From Azolla caroliniana (lineage: Eukaryota; Polypodiophyta): DNA of 64,000 bases. The notes under the pieces are model-generated. The model was not told where the DNA came from. It ran no database searches and was given only the letters and a program-made list of their open reading frames with translations. The position numbers and the translations under genes were made by a program. The stretch is taken from the NCBI GenBank assembly GCA_043228905.1, contig JBHGNT010000008.1, positions 6,758,001 to 6,822,000 on the forward strand. Reading direction: 5' to 3'. The stretch's first letter is position 1, and each line of letters begins with the position of its first letter. Of this stretch, positions 1 to 9,686 are shown piece by piece.

Positions 1-30
1 AACACAAATGATTGAGTTTGGAGTAGCAAA

Positions 31-843
31 ATGACTCTCCTTTTCAAACAACTAAAATTGTGGGTAGTAGCTGAGGGGACAGAGATACAAGTCAACACGT
101 TAGACCCAAACTACCCTACATGGGAAGAACAAGATCTAGTAGCAAAGCTAGAAATCATGCCGAATTTGGAAGACCAGCAAGCCAATGCGATCAAAAATTG
201 TGTCATTGCAAACGCCATGTGGATCGACCTGAAGAATGAATACAAACCAATTGCCGATGGGAAGCAGTTCATGACTCTAAACTCATTAGTCATTTTAAAA
301 ATGCAAGAGGAAGAGGAAATGAATGCATTTATAAACTCATGGAAATAGAAATTAGATGATTGTCTCATGTTCGGAGTAGAAATCGAATCGAAGTTGCAAA
401 GGCTCCTTTTATTCGGTGCACTAGCACCATCTTGGAGCACTTTTGTGACCACCCAAAACTTCAATCCAAACACAACTCTCATCGACTTGATTAAATGTAT
501 ACAACATGAAGAAGCCATGAAAAAGGCATGTCATCCTGAACAGACACAACACACATAGCAATGATAGCATATCGTAGCAAACAACACTATCAAAACCAAA
601 GAACAAAATATAGGCCTACAAGCTGTCTTGAAAACTGTAGACTACAAATCGGAGGCCTCAAGTTCTCACAAATTTTCCGCATCATCTCCAAGAAATCTGG
701 ACACGCAAACAATCAATGTAGCTTTAGCCAAACCAGAAATAAACAATCATATCAAAGACCCAAATCATCTCGAGTAAAAGTTGATCTACCTGAAGAAGTT
801 TCGAAAGATGACTCATACCCAACCATAACAAACAATCAAAAAA
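31..843 (+). pseudogene. Copia-1 gag, degenerate
   Basis: Capsid-like protein that would coat the element RNA. Three open stretches in shifting frames (31-348, 367-558, 561-890) read like a copia gag: an N-terminal helical part with WIDLKNEY, then LLFGALAPSW, then a basic tail. The zinc knuckle is nearly gone: only GHANNQC remains and the first two cysteines are lost. Stops at 346 and 556 separate the parts. The natural start may lie before the window. Confidence 0.75.
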
Positions 844-1027
844 ATGCAAGCTTTTCTTGGAGAAGCTTTAACTGTAGGAATCAATGCTAAACAAAAATTA
901 GACAACACTAGGTACTTCGATACCGGTGCCATCCATCATATGAAAAATAATAAACAATCTATTAGAAATTATAAACGCTTAGCAACACCAATTCCTGTTG
1001 TATTTGGCAACAATGGAAGCCTAAATG
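844..1027 (+). pseudogene. Copia-1 protease, N-terminal half
   Basis: Aspartic protease region that would cut the polyprotein. The motif DTGAIHHM fits the copia DSGAxxHM active-site signature, so the catalytic aspartate is present. The reading frame runs straight into the Gypsy-1 LTR and resumes on the other side at 7025. Confidence 0.75.
1023..1027. repeat. Target-site duplication of Gypsy-1, left copy (AAATG)
   Basis: The five bases AAATG directly precede the TG terminus of the left LTR. The same five bases follow the right LTR at 7020-7024. A 5-bp TSD is normal for Ty3/gypsy integration. Confidence 0.9.
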
Positions 1028-1251
1028 TGTCAGGAGCAGTACGAAGATAGAGAAGGAATTAGTACTAAAGGATGAGGATTAGTACTAAGGGAGGTGTACA
1101 ACTCTCGAGAGAATGAAAGAGTGAGTGAGTGTGAGAGAGAGAGAATCAGGATAACAAAAGATATATATTATGTTAAGGGAATATACAATAGTAGCTAGGA
1201 GGCTTAAGACTAGCGTTGAACCGATTTGGTTCGAAATAATGCCTTGTGCCT

Positions 1252-1303
1252 CCTTTTATAGTGTTCTCAGGAGTACTCCTGAAGTTTCTAGAATGTTCTA
1301 GAG
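1252..1303 (-). promoter_or_regulatory. TATA box and heat-shock-element array in the Gypsy-1 LTR
   Basis: On the minus strand CTATAAAAGG (1252-1261) is a clear TATA box. Directly upstream of it, 1281-1303 holds alternating GAA and TTC triplets each two bases apart (GAA-TTC-GAA-TTC-GAg), the arrangement bound by heat-shock factors. In the other LTR the array is partly mutated. Confidence 0.7.
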
Positions 1304-1369
1304 AAATCTGGAATTTACATCAATCTTCTATCGTAAAGCTTAAATGAAAATTCCTTCGTATTACAATAC

Positions 1370-1432
1370 ATAGCCTAATGGTAAGAGGTCGACCCATGTA
1401 ACATAAGATCGTGGGTTTGAGTCTTGCCATAT
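1370..1432 (+). other. tRNA-like block in the Gypsy-1 LTR
   Basis: TAGCCTAATGG resembles a Pol III A box and GGTTTGAGTCT resembles a B box at tRNA-like spacing. Both have about two mismatches to consensus. The block lies antisense to the element at the U3 terminus and recurs in the right LTR (about 6950-7012) and, with a better B box, in Gypsy-2. Confidence 0.45.
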
Positions 1433-1439
1433 CATGACA

Positions 1440-1452
1440 CTATCCCCCCTTT
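1440..1452 (-). other. Polypurine tract of Gypsy-1
   Basis: On the minus strand AAAGGGGGGATAG lies directly against the 3' LTR start. This is where plus-strand DNA synthesis would be primed. Confidence 0.85.
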
Positions 1453-2186
1453 AAAACGACGAGTGTTACGAATCGTTTTGGATTGAGGACCCAGTTTGTC
1501 TGAATATTGATGATGGAAGTCTTCAAGAAGAGCACGAGCATTGGTCACTTTCTCTATCGGTTCCCAAGTACGCTTGTTGGGACTATATCCTAGCCAATCG
1601 ACTAAATAGTAGAGCTTGTTGCAAACAATCTTGGAATCGAGGATGGTGGCAACTTCGTACTCAGGTCCATCTTCAAGTTCGATCGGGGTGGAGGTGGTCA
1701 CTTTCTCTATCAGTTCCCAAGTACGCTCGTTGGGACAATATCCTAGCCAATCGACTAAATAGTAGAGCTTGTTGCAAACAATCTTGGAATCGAGGATGGT
1801 GGCAACTTCGTACTCAGGTCCATCTTCAAGTTCGATCGGGGTGGAGGTGGTCACTTTCTCTATCAGTTCCCAAGTACGCTCGTTGGGACAATATCCTAGC
1901 CAATCGACTAAATAGTAGAGCTTGTTGTGAACAATCTTGGAATCGAGGATGGCGGCAACTTCGTACTTAGGTCCATCTTCAAGTTCGATCGGAGTGGAGG
2001 TGGTTTAATACGACCTAGGATGGTGTTGTCCTGATAGGGTTCTAGGAGAGAACTATGGAACACCGGATATATTTGTAGCTGCGGAGGTAGATCGAGACAA
2101 AAAGTGACATCATTAATCTTTCCGATAATACGGAAAGGACCTAATCGCCGATAATCCAACTTCTGGCATGGGCGAGTAGTCTTCAT
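1453..2186 (-). pseudogene. Gypsy-1 integrase C-terminus with triplicated chromodomain
   Basis: Three head-to-tail 153-bp units (1543-1695, 1696-1848, 1849-2001) each encode a chromodomain core with EYEVATILDSK and LYYLVDWLGY. Because 153 is 51 codons, the repeats stay in frame. Upstream, 2002-2186 encodes the integrase C-terminal GPF/HPVFHSSLLEP region, but a frameshift separates it from the first chromodomain. Chromodomains are thought to steer integration by binding histone marks. Gypsy-2 has one copy, so this is a local expansion. Confidence 0.88.
1543..2001 (-). repeat. Three tandem 153-bp chromodomain units
   Basis: The units begin at 1543, 1696 and 1849, exactly 153 bp apart, with only a few substitutions between them. 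The unit furthest upstream on the minus strand (1849-2001) carries the most private changes (IVHNKLYY for IVCNKLYY, KYEVAAIL for EYEVATIL), so it may be the original. Confidence 0.93.
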
Positions 2187-3230
2187 GTGTCGTCATAGTA
2201 GCCACACCTGATCTCCAATGTCAAAACTGGATGGAAGCCTATAACGATCCGCATAAACCTTGTGTGTTTGTTGAGCTTGTTGTAGATGAGTAGATAAATC
2301 CACTTGTATCTTACGTAGCCGCTCCAAACGATCCTTTGCACAAGGATTTGTAGGTAACTCTAGGGTTTTAAATACACACCACCGGGGGTGATAGCCCGTG
2401 TAAGCATAAAATGGTGTTATCTTTGTTGATGAGTGGACAGATTTATTATACGCAAAATCCGCGAAGTGGAGAATATCCGCCGAGTCATCTTGATGATAGC
2501 TTAAAAAGCACTGAAGATACTGCTCCATCGTTTGATTTGTTCGTTCTTCTTGGCCGTCTATTTGCACGTGGTAGCCGGAGGAGAGGTTACGAGTGACCTT
2601 AAGCATTTTAAAGAGGTGCTTCCAGAACTTTGAGATGAACTGGGGTCCACGGTCACTGATGATACTATCGGGAAGGCCATGATGCCGACATACTTCACAC
2701 ATGCCAATTTCGGCGGTTTCTTCATTGGAGATTTCCTTAGTACATGGCAAGAAATGGGCCATCTTCGTATATCGATCTACTACTGTTAAGATCGCATCGA
2801 ATCCCTTAGAGATTGGAAGATCTATGATGAAATCTACGACAATGGATTGCCATGGCTTCCTTGGAATTGGTAATGGTTCTAATAAATCATATGGATGATG
2901 CCTTGGCATTTTTGCTCTACAACATGTATCACAAGTCCGAACAAAATCTTTGACAAATTGTCAGATATGGGGCCACCAGAATGATCATTGTACTAAATCT
3001 AGTGTTTTAGTACTACCAAAATGCCCAGTTGTATATGTGTCATGACAGTTTTGGACTACTTGAAGGCGACAAGTACCATTAGGAACATACAAGAGTTTCT
3101 TAAAGAATAGTAATCCATCATGACATTCGAATTGTCGATAGTTCGTACCTGGTTGTTGCGACTGTGAACAAGATGCTCAAGAGGGATCAATTTGTGCTAG
3201 AATGGCTTGAGCGAATGCATCTGTCTTCAA
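2187..3230 (-). pseudogene. Gypsy-1 integrase (zinc-binding and catalytic core)
   Basis: Would insert the element DNA. Going 3' on the minus strand, an HHCC-like region with CDTCCRAKMPRHH (around 2895-3150) precedes the core at 2193-2909. Two core aspartates are visible in TVVDRYTKMAHF and ISDRGPQFIS. The glutamate region is altered to DGQEERTNQ but keeps the glutamate. Stops occur in the zinc-binding part. The frame is open for 238 codons, so decay is moderate. Confidence 0.88.
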
Positions 3231-3234
3231 GTCC

Positions 3235-3935
3235 TCACGAATGGTATCGATAACGTGGGAATCCAAGGGCATACTGAAGACCTGTGTTGCTTGCAATCGT
3301 GCTGGCCCAAGGATTACTTGATTTTGGTTCTCGAAAGCCGATTCGCCAGGACGCGGTGCTAGATACGAGCTCCATGATAATGCATTTGCCCTCCCTTGTT
3401 GCTTCCCTGGACGATATGTAATTTTGAAGCCGAAACAAGTGAGGAATTGGGCCCACCGAGCTTAACGTCAATTTAACACACGAGCATTCTGAAAGTAGGC
3501 AAGGTTTTTGTGATCACTAAATACGATGACTTGATGAGAAGACCCCTCAAGAAAATGCCGCCATTGCGTAAAAGAGTCCATTATTGCTAATAGCTCCTTA
3601 TCATGAATTTCATAGTTGATTTCCACAGTCTCGAACTTGCGTGAATGGAAAGCCACAGGATGTAGCTTTTCATCATCGCCTTGTTGAGACAGAATGCTAC
3701 CCAGGGCGAAATCCAATGCGTCTGCTTCAATGATGAATGGTTTTTCTAAATCAACATGAGCTAAAATAGGAGCTGATGTAAATGCCTTCTTAAGAGTCTC
3801 AAAAGCCATGTCCGTTTCTTCAGACCAAATGAACAATTCTCCCTTCCTGGTAAGTTGTGTGAGTGGTAGAACAAGCTTTGAGTAATCCTGTATGAACTTG
3901 CGGTAAAAATTGGCAAAGCCTAAAAAGCATGGCAC
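3235..3935 (-). pseudogene. Gypsy-1 RNase H
   Basis: Degrades RNA in the RNA-DNA hybrid. The open stretch at 3468-3935 carries EADALDFALGSIL (first catalytic Asp), the Glu in HDKELLAIMDSF, and SDHKNLAYF (second Asp). The tether to integrase (RPGKQQGRANALS) follows in another frame at 3235-3471. It continues directly from RT. Confidence 0.87.
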
Positions 3936-4672
3936 ATCTCACAATGAACGTGGAGTCTGCCATTCTACCACTGTTTTGACCTTAGTTGGATCCATGACAG
4001 AGGCCAGAAATGACAGATGCCCTCCGAGGAAATGACAGAGCCCAGAAATTCTACCTAGTTGCACCCAAAACTACATTTTTCCAACTTTGCATAAAGACCA
4101 TGTTCTCGAAGTCGTTTTAGTAATAACAGTACATGAGAATCATGCTTTTCTTGGGTCTTCGAATAAACCAACAGATAATCCAAATAGATGATCAAAAAAT
4201 CATCCAAGAGATCTCGGAATATATCATTTGCCATGTGCTGGAAGACTGTTGGCGCATTAGTGAGGCTAAATGGCATGACCGTATACTCGAAGTGCCCATA
4301 TCTGGTGCGAAACGCTATTTTCCATTCATCTCCTAGTTGGATCCGTACGAGGTTATATGCTCCCCGTAAGTCGATCTTTGTGAAAAACCTTGCACCATTG
4401 ATCTGCTCTAAAAGACTTGAGATAAGGGGAAGTGTATACCTATTCCTGATGGTGACTTTATTCAATCCACAGTAATCTACGACAAGAAGAAGTGATCCAT
4501 CCTTTTCCTGATGAAGAATATGGGTGCGCTGACTGGAGATTTTGAATGTCGAATGAAACCATTTGCCAAATTCTCCTCTATATAGGCTCGAAGAACTTCT
4601 AGCTCGGTTGGTGACAAATTGTAGATCGGTCCCCATGGTGGCTCTTTTCCGAGTTGTAAATTGATGGGGCAA
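3936..4672 (-). pseudogene. Gypsy-1 reverse transcriptase with altered active site
   Basis: RT core with [11 protein letters not shown] (first catalytic Asp), [15 protein letters not shown] and FQHMANDIF. The catalytic box reads [11 protein letters not shown]: the second of the paired aspartates is Tyr, which should abolish polymerisation. Gypsy-2 has the normal YLDD at the same place. There are frame breaks at both ends; the segment around 4040-4060 before RNase H is shifted. Confidence 0.9.
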
Positions 4673-4680
4673 TCATACAG

Positions 4681-5310
4681 TCAATGGTGAGGAAGCATAT
4701 TGGCTTGTACTTTATCGAACACATCAACATAATGACGATACTTCTCTAGAAGTTGAACGCTGGACTCCTCTTTAATGATACTGGAGGGGTTGACTGATAT
4801 TGCGAAGAGAAACATTTCTTCCTTGCGTCCTTCCTCACGCAACAAATGTAGCGAAATTGTTGCAATCTTATGAGTAGATCCTTGGGTTTGTCGACACCGT
4901 ATTTCTCTTGTTCTCCAATCTATGGCTGGGTTATGTAATTCGAACCATGGTAATCCCAAAACAATGGGATGTTCTGGGATACTAATTATATTAAATGATA
5001 CTACACACGCTAAGTTATCTAGGACAATATAAATGGGTTCTGACTCTTCTACAATATTTCCAGAAGCAATAGGACGACCATCAATGACTACTATAGAGGC
5101 TGGACACGGGAGTTTTTTTAGGGATATCTGATGAGCTTGGGCAAAATTCATATCCATGAAGCAAGAGTTGGCTCCGGAATCTAAGAGTGCTAAGACATTT
5201 ACTGGAGGAGTACTTTTAGTACTAACCATTACTTGAGCTAAGAACACATTGCTAACTTGCTTAGAGGAAATGGAACCACTAATGGGCTGCACAGATCTAG
5301 GGTTGTCCAA
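4681..5310 (-). pseudogene. Gypsy-1 aspartic protease
   Basis: Retroviral-type protease with ALLDSGANSCFMD, so the catalytic DSG is intact, followed by the flap-like VVIDGRPIASG and LGLPWFELHNP. The 209-codon open frame runs into the RT spacer (YRHYVDVFDKVQA) and then shifts frame before RT. This is one of the best preserved parts. Confidence 0.88.
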
Positions 5311-5335
5311 CCAAACGGCTCCTATTTGGCTGGAC

Positions 5336-6477
5336 TTAATCGTTTAACTCTTCTTCTAGTTGACTAAGGATTTCAAATTTGTTTGAAAGGCTTGGGCTAT
5401 TAGGACTATCAAACACACCTAGAGAAATAAGCTCGAGTTTAGTACTATTAGTACTAGTGGTTATTTGATTTACCTGCCTTTTCGGCCGATGGGGGTAGTT
5501 CACAGCAATATGCCCTGGTTCACCGCAATAAAGACATAATCTATTTGCCTTGCGTTGCTGCTTTTCTTCTTCCGATAGTGGTCCACGACGACGTGTGGTG
5601 TCGATTTCCATAAGAGTCGGAGTATTTGTTGGAGACGTATTGAATGACTCCCTTGGGAAAGGCTTAGCTACGATTGAAGTGTAGGTGGGCTCCAATCTTG
5701 TTCTTGGCATTTGGAACTGAAGTTCTGAACGTCATTTGAAGAGGCGATTATTGCATCGCACCGCACGACTGATTGCATCTGTCAATGACTTTGGCTCCTC
5801 GGGGAAAGTTAGAGTAAATCTTTAACATCATTACGTAGGCCAAAATGAGACTGCTCCATTAGTGTCAGGTCATCCCAGGGAATATCGGAGGCGAGAAGAC
5901 GGAAATCCGCAACATAAGCCGAGGCCGGCCGCTCACCTTGGCGCAATCTTCAGGTTTTGTTGATTGTTGTTCTAACACTATCAGTATCTCCAAAACAGGC
6001 TTTAAACTGGGTAATAAACTCTTCGAAATTATTTAACAAGGGAGAGCTTTTTTCTAACAGGGGGGTGAACCATGCCAAAGGCATGCCACTAAGTAGAAGG
6101 CCTACTAGTCCCACTCGTGATGCATCGGTGGGATATCGAGAAGGATGCATTTGAATGACTAATCGTACTTGATTAAGGAATCCTAAACTACGATCGCGTT
6201 CCATCGAATTTCATGGGAAGGCTGAACTTGGGTTCTTTATGAACCCCTTGCATATACTGGGTCCTTGTTGTTGCATTGCTACTATGGTTGCTTCAAGCTT
6301 TTGCACACGTAATGCTAGTTCCCCGTGGTGTTGTTGCGTCTATTGCTTCTCTAAGAAGATTTGTTGAAGCTCCCCCAACAGTCATTGATTTTCTTGTTCC
6401 AATGCAAGAAACATCTCTTTCAAGCATTGCCACTCCGAAAAAACGGATTGATATTCTTGAGTGCTAACAATGGCCAT
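5336..6477 (-). pseudogene. Gypsy-1 gag
   Basis: The likely start ATG is at 6475-6477, 95 nt inside the 5' LTR. The N-terminus is a Gln-rich coiled coil with two stops. The central capsid part (5950-6204) carries LNNFEEFITQFKACFGDTD. A zinc knuckle at about 5510-5560 reads CLYCGEPGHIAVNY, with Tyr in place of the last Cys. Frameshifts occur between the parts. Confidence 0.82.
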
Positions 6478-6558
6478 AGTATGAGAGAAAAGAGGAATAA
6501 GAGATTAGTATGAAGGGAGGGAGAAGTAAGAAGATAAAGGAAGAGAGGGAAGGGGAAA

Positions 6559-6572
6559 AAATCAGTTCAAAT
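6559..6572 (-). other. Putative self-priming primer-binding site of Gypsy-1
   Basis: The bases directly inside the 5' LTR, read on the minus strand as ATTTGAACTGATTT, do not start with TGG and match no tRNA 3' end that I know. Twelve of them (TTGAACTGATTT) can pair with AAATCGGTTCAA in the LTR, 33 nt downstream of the TATA box, with one G-U pair. That is how Tf1-type elements prime. Confidence 0.55.
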
Positions 6573-7019
6573 TGTCAAGAGTAGTACTAAGACAGAGAAG
6601 TACTGTTAAGAAAATTACTAAGACACACAAGGAATTACTACTAAAAGATGAGGATCAGTACTAAGGGAGGAGTAGAACTCTCGAGAGAATGAAAGAGTGA
6701 GTGACTGAGTGAGAGAGAGAATCAGGATAACAAAATATATATATTATGTTAAGGGAATATACAATAGTAGCTAGGAGGCTTAAGACTGGTGTTGAACCGA
6801 TTTGGTTCGAAATAATGCCTTGTGCCTCCTTTTATAGTGTTCTCAGGAATACTCCTAAAGTTTTTAGAATGTTCCAGAGAAATCTGGAATATACATCAAT
6901 TTTCTATAGTAAAACTTAAATGAAAATAATATCTTTCGTATTACAATACATAGCCTAATGGTAAGAGCTCGACCCATGTAACATAAGGTCATGGGTTTGA
7001 GTCTAGCCATATCATGAAA
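6573..7019 (-). repeat. 5' LTR of Gypsy-1
   Basis: Starts TGTCAAGAGT on the plus strand. Its other end reads ATCATGAAA against ATCATGACA in the left LTR, so the terminal CA has mutated to AA. It contains a TATA box (minus strand, 6828-6837), the segment complementary to the primer site (6792-6803), a damaged heat-shock-element array (about 6856-6880) and a tRNA-like block. Confidence 0.92.
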
Positions 7020-7024
7020 AAATG
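7020..7024. repeat. Target-site duplication of Gypsy-1, right copy (AAATG)
   Basis: Identical to the five bases before the left LTR. Copia-1 protease coding resumes directly after it. Confidence 0.9.
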
Positions 7025-7261
7025 CGTTAGGAAAAGGGGATGTCAACCTTCTCCTACAAGAAAATTAGCTCCTCACTCTGTAGACAATTTTTATTTTGCT
7101 CCTGGAATTACAAAAAATCTATTATTTGTCTGTCAAGCAACCAAAAACGGTACAACCATAAAATTCTAAGAAACATATGCACAAATTAAGCATAAAACTC
7201 CTAGCGGATAGACAACAAAATACATTTGCAAACACCTAGATGAAGGGCTATATCGCATTCC
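7025..7261 (+). pseudogene. Copia-1 protease C-terminal half and spacer
   Basis: The frame that enters Gypsy-1 resumes here with a short Leu-Gly-Lys-Gly-Asp-Val type motif typical of the copia protease C-terminus. It then shifts frame into DNFYFAPGITKNLLFV, the conserved segment before the integrase zinc-binding region. Several stops follow. Confidence 0.75.
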
Positions 7262-7994
7262 ATGCACACCCACAAATACCACACTAGAAGCATACTATAT
7301 ATCGACAAACAAACAATTTCGTTTAACAAATGTGTGGCACCATCGACTCACACACAATTACAAGCAATAAAAAATATGCAACTACATAAAATGGCATTAG
7401 GCCTTCCAAAAGCCCATCTCACAAATCTGAAAATTTGTGAAGAGTGCATTCTTGGAAAAATGCCCCAATCTACTTTTCCAAGACGACAAACCACAAGCAG
7501 TCGACCACTGCAACTTCTCCACAACGATCTCTGTGGCCCCTTTCCTACAAAATCAATAAGTGGATCAATATACTTCGTAAGTTTTATTGATGAATATAGT
7601 AAATTCACCATTATCACCTTCCTAAAAGCTAAAACCCAAGCTCTATATGCATTCAAGAATTATCTCTCTTGCTGAAAATCTAACAAACCAAAAACTTCAA
7701 TTCTTACAAACGGATGGAGGAGGGGAGCACCACTCAAACGAATTCATAAATTTCTGCAAATCACAAGGAATCCACCATCGAAGGTCTGTTCCACACACAC
7801 CTCAACAAAACGGTATTGTAGAAAGAAAAAACAGAAGCCTGTTAAACACTACTCGCAACATGTTACATGTTGCAAAACTAGAATCAAAGTTCTCGAAAGA
7901 AGCCATTGTGACAGCCTACTACATTCAAAATCGAATCTACCACCAATCCCTAGGCTTCCTTACTCCATTTGAACTCTGCCTACCGCTTATATGA
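7262..7994 (+). pseudogene. Copia-1 integrase
   Basis: Zinc-binding pre-integrase part with CEECILGKMPQSTF, then the catalytic core. The first Asp is in LLHNDLCGPF, the second in DGGGEHHSNEF and the Glu in NGIVERKNRS, so all three catalytic residues are readable. A +1 overlap frameshift at about 7650-7675 splits the core. Integrase ends at the LTPFELCLP region. Confidence 0.87.
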
Positions 7995-8860
7995 CCCAGA
8001 CACAAACACATTCTTTTTTAGTCGAAGTGTCCTCTTTGATGAAGATACAATTCTTCAACAACACAAATGTTGTACAACACTTTCACCAACAACAGAAAAT
8101 AATTAGCACAATCAAGAGGTAGTCACACAATAGATGCTACACCTCGATGAACCCTCCTCACATGATATGCACCAAGTTCCCATTATCACTGATCCTACAC
8201 CATCCTCTGTCTCCTTCATCCTAACGTCCCCCTCAAATCACCCATTCTCTGATGTTGAGTACAGCTCCACACACTCGAGCACCACCCCTAAACCATTACA
8301 TAGTCCAAAATTTTCCCCTTTGCATTAAGAAAACAATTATGACTACAAAAATCAGAAACTCACCTTGGAAAATCGTGTCCATCACCATGGGAGGAGCAAG
8401 GTGAATATGAAGAACCATCTCCTCCTTCCACCTTCTCAAATAATCCTTGTCTATCATCCCCACAACACATCATTCCTCGAGCCTCAGCTCCCTCTACACA
8501 GTACAGAACCACGCCACCTAAGAAAGGTGCAGTGGATAGTCACGAACTCATCCCACAGTGTCATGCAGGAGACCTGAACCCTTCATCCACAATTACTCTC
8601 GGCACCCATCCACGCGTTCACACACAAAGTCCAAGTTAAATACTTCCCCTATAAAACTAGACTTCCCTAACACCTCACAACCCCAACAATTCCACACTTC
8701 AGACAATGATACTACACCCCCTAGATGTTTTACACCACTATGTGACATCTCCCAAGAATTGGACAATATCGAGTGTCACTTTAGTGACCTTGATAATGGT
8801 CACACATTCAACCTCGACCAAGAAAGTCCACATAACAATATCGAAGAACCCACTAACGTC
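7995..8860 (+). pseudogene. Copia-1 integrase-RT linker
   Basis: Poorly conserved, Ser/Pro/His-rich linker between integrase and RT, broken into several short open pieces (8134-8328, 8365-8577, start of 8558-9430). Such linkers vary freely in copia elements. No separate function is claimed. Confidence 0.6.
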
Positions 8861-9302
8861 GAAGAAGCGCTTCAAAGCCCCAACGCAGATCACTGGATCA
8901 ATGCAATGAAAAATGAAATGCACTCCCTCACAACAAATAAAACATGGGACTTAGTCAGAAAACCCATCGACCGCAAAATCATTACATGCAAATGGGTGCT
9001 TCAAATAAAACATGACCCCCAAGGAGAACCTATGCATTTCAAAGCTAGACTAGTTGCTCGAGGCTTTACACAAGTACCAGGAATAGACTTTACAGATACC
9101 TTCAGACCCACGCTTCTGATAACATCTTTTCGACTACTTGTGGCCATTGTTGCAGCTCAAAAGCTTGAACTTCATCACTTGGATGTTCAAACCGCCTTCC
9201 TACATGGTGACCTTGAAGAAGAAGTCTATATGGAGCAACCTCCCTATTTCCAGAATACACAACTTCCAACACACGTCTACGAATTGCAGAAGCCAATCTA
9301 TA
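8861..9302 (+). pseudogene. Copia-1 reverse transcriptase, N-terminal part
   Basis: Recognisable copia RT: WINAMKNEMHSL, KWVLQIKHDPQGE, FKARLVARGFTQ, and HHLDVQTAFLHGDLEEEV with the first catalytic Asp. The frame is intact up to LQKPIY and is then interrupted by the inserted block. It resumes near 15505. Confidence 0.88.
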
Positions 9303-9686
9303 TGGCCTACGATGTCGCGAAAATACGACGAGGATACGTGAACTTGAGGCAGGACCCCGGGGACTCCGACCAGAGAATATCAAATTCGTGTGTTTATGTA
9401 CTAAGAATTAACCGAAATAAGAAAGATTGACAAATTTCATTAACAAATAGAAAGAAAGATTACAATTAATCCCAAGATTAGGATTACAAAAAGTTTAGCT
9501 AATGGAGATTGCTAGAGTAATAGATTAGAAGAATTTGAGATATGGATTCAATAGAAATTTAGGGTTTTTGGCTTTGATAAGGGATTTTAGATTTTGAGAT
9601 ATATCGCTTCCGTATGGAAATTAAGGGTTCTTGAGTGTTATGGCTTCCATAGGGAAAATTAGGGTTATTTTAGAGTTATGGCTCCG
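9303..9686. other. Unassigned left part of the block inserted in Copia-1 RT
   Basis: AT-rich sequence with no recognisable protein. Short internal repeats with TTAGGG-like words occur towards the right end. It lies between Copia-1 RT and the Copia-2 5' LTR, so it probably belongs to the sequence into which Copia-2 jumped. Confidence 0.4.

Larger units (their letters stand above)
1028..1439 (-). repeat. 3' LTR of Gypsy-1
   Basis: Starts TGTCAGGAGC and ends ATCATGACA on the plus strand, and matches 6573-7019 along its length. This copy is 412 bp and the other is 447 bp; the difference is an indel near the left end. It contains a TATA box and heat-shock-like elements read on the minus strand, and a tRNA-like block next to the U3 end. 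Confidence 0.93.
1028..7019 (-). mobile_element. Gypsy-1: chromodomain Ty3/gypsy retrotransposon, nested in Copia-1
   Basis: A full-length minus-strand element with two LTRs and a perfect AAATG TSD. Read on the minus strand the order is 5' LTR, gag, protease, RT, RNase H, integrase, chromodomain, polypurine tract, 3' LTR, which defines a chromovirus. Frameshifts split every domain. RT has lost a catalytic Asp, the Gag zinc knuckle has lost its last Cys, and the chromodomain is triplicated. It is related to Gypsy-2 but clearly diverged from it. Confidence 0.95.

Noticed and set aside
1370-1432. Possible tRNA genes in the Gypsy LTRs
   Set aside because: A and B boxes are present, but I could not form a convincing acceptor stem or cloverleaf, so they are reported only as tRNA-like.
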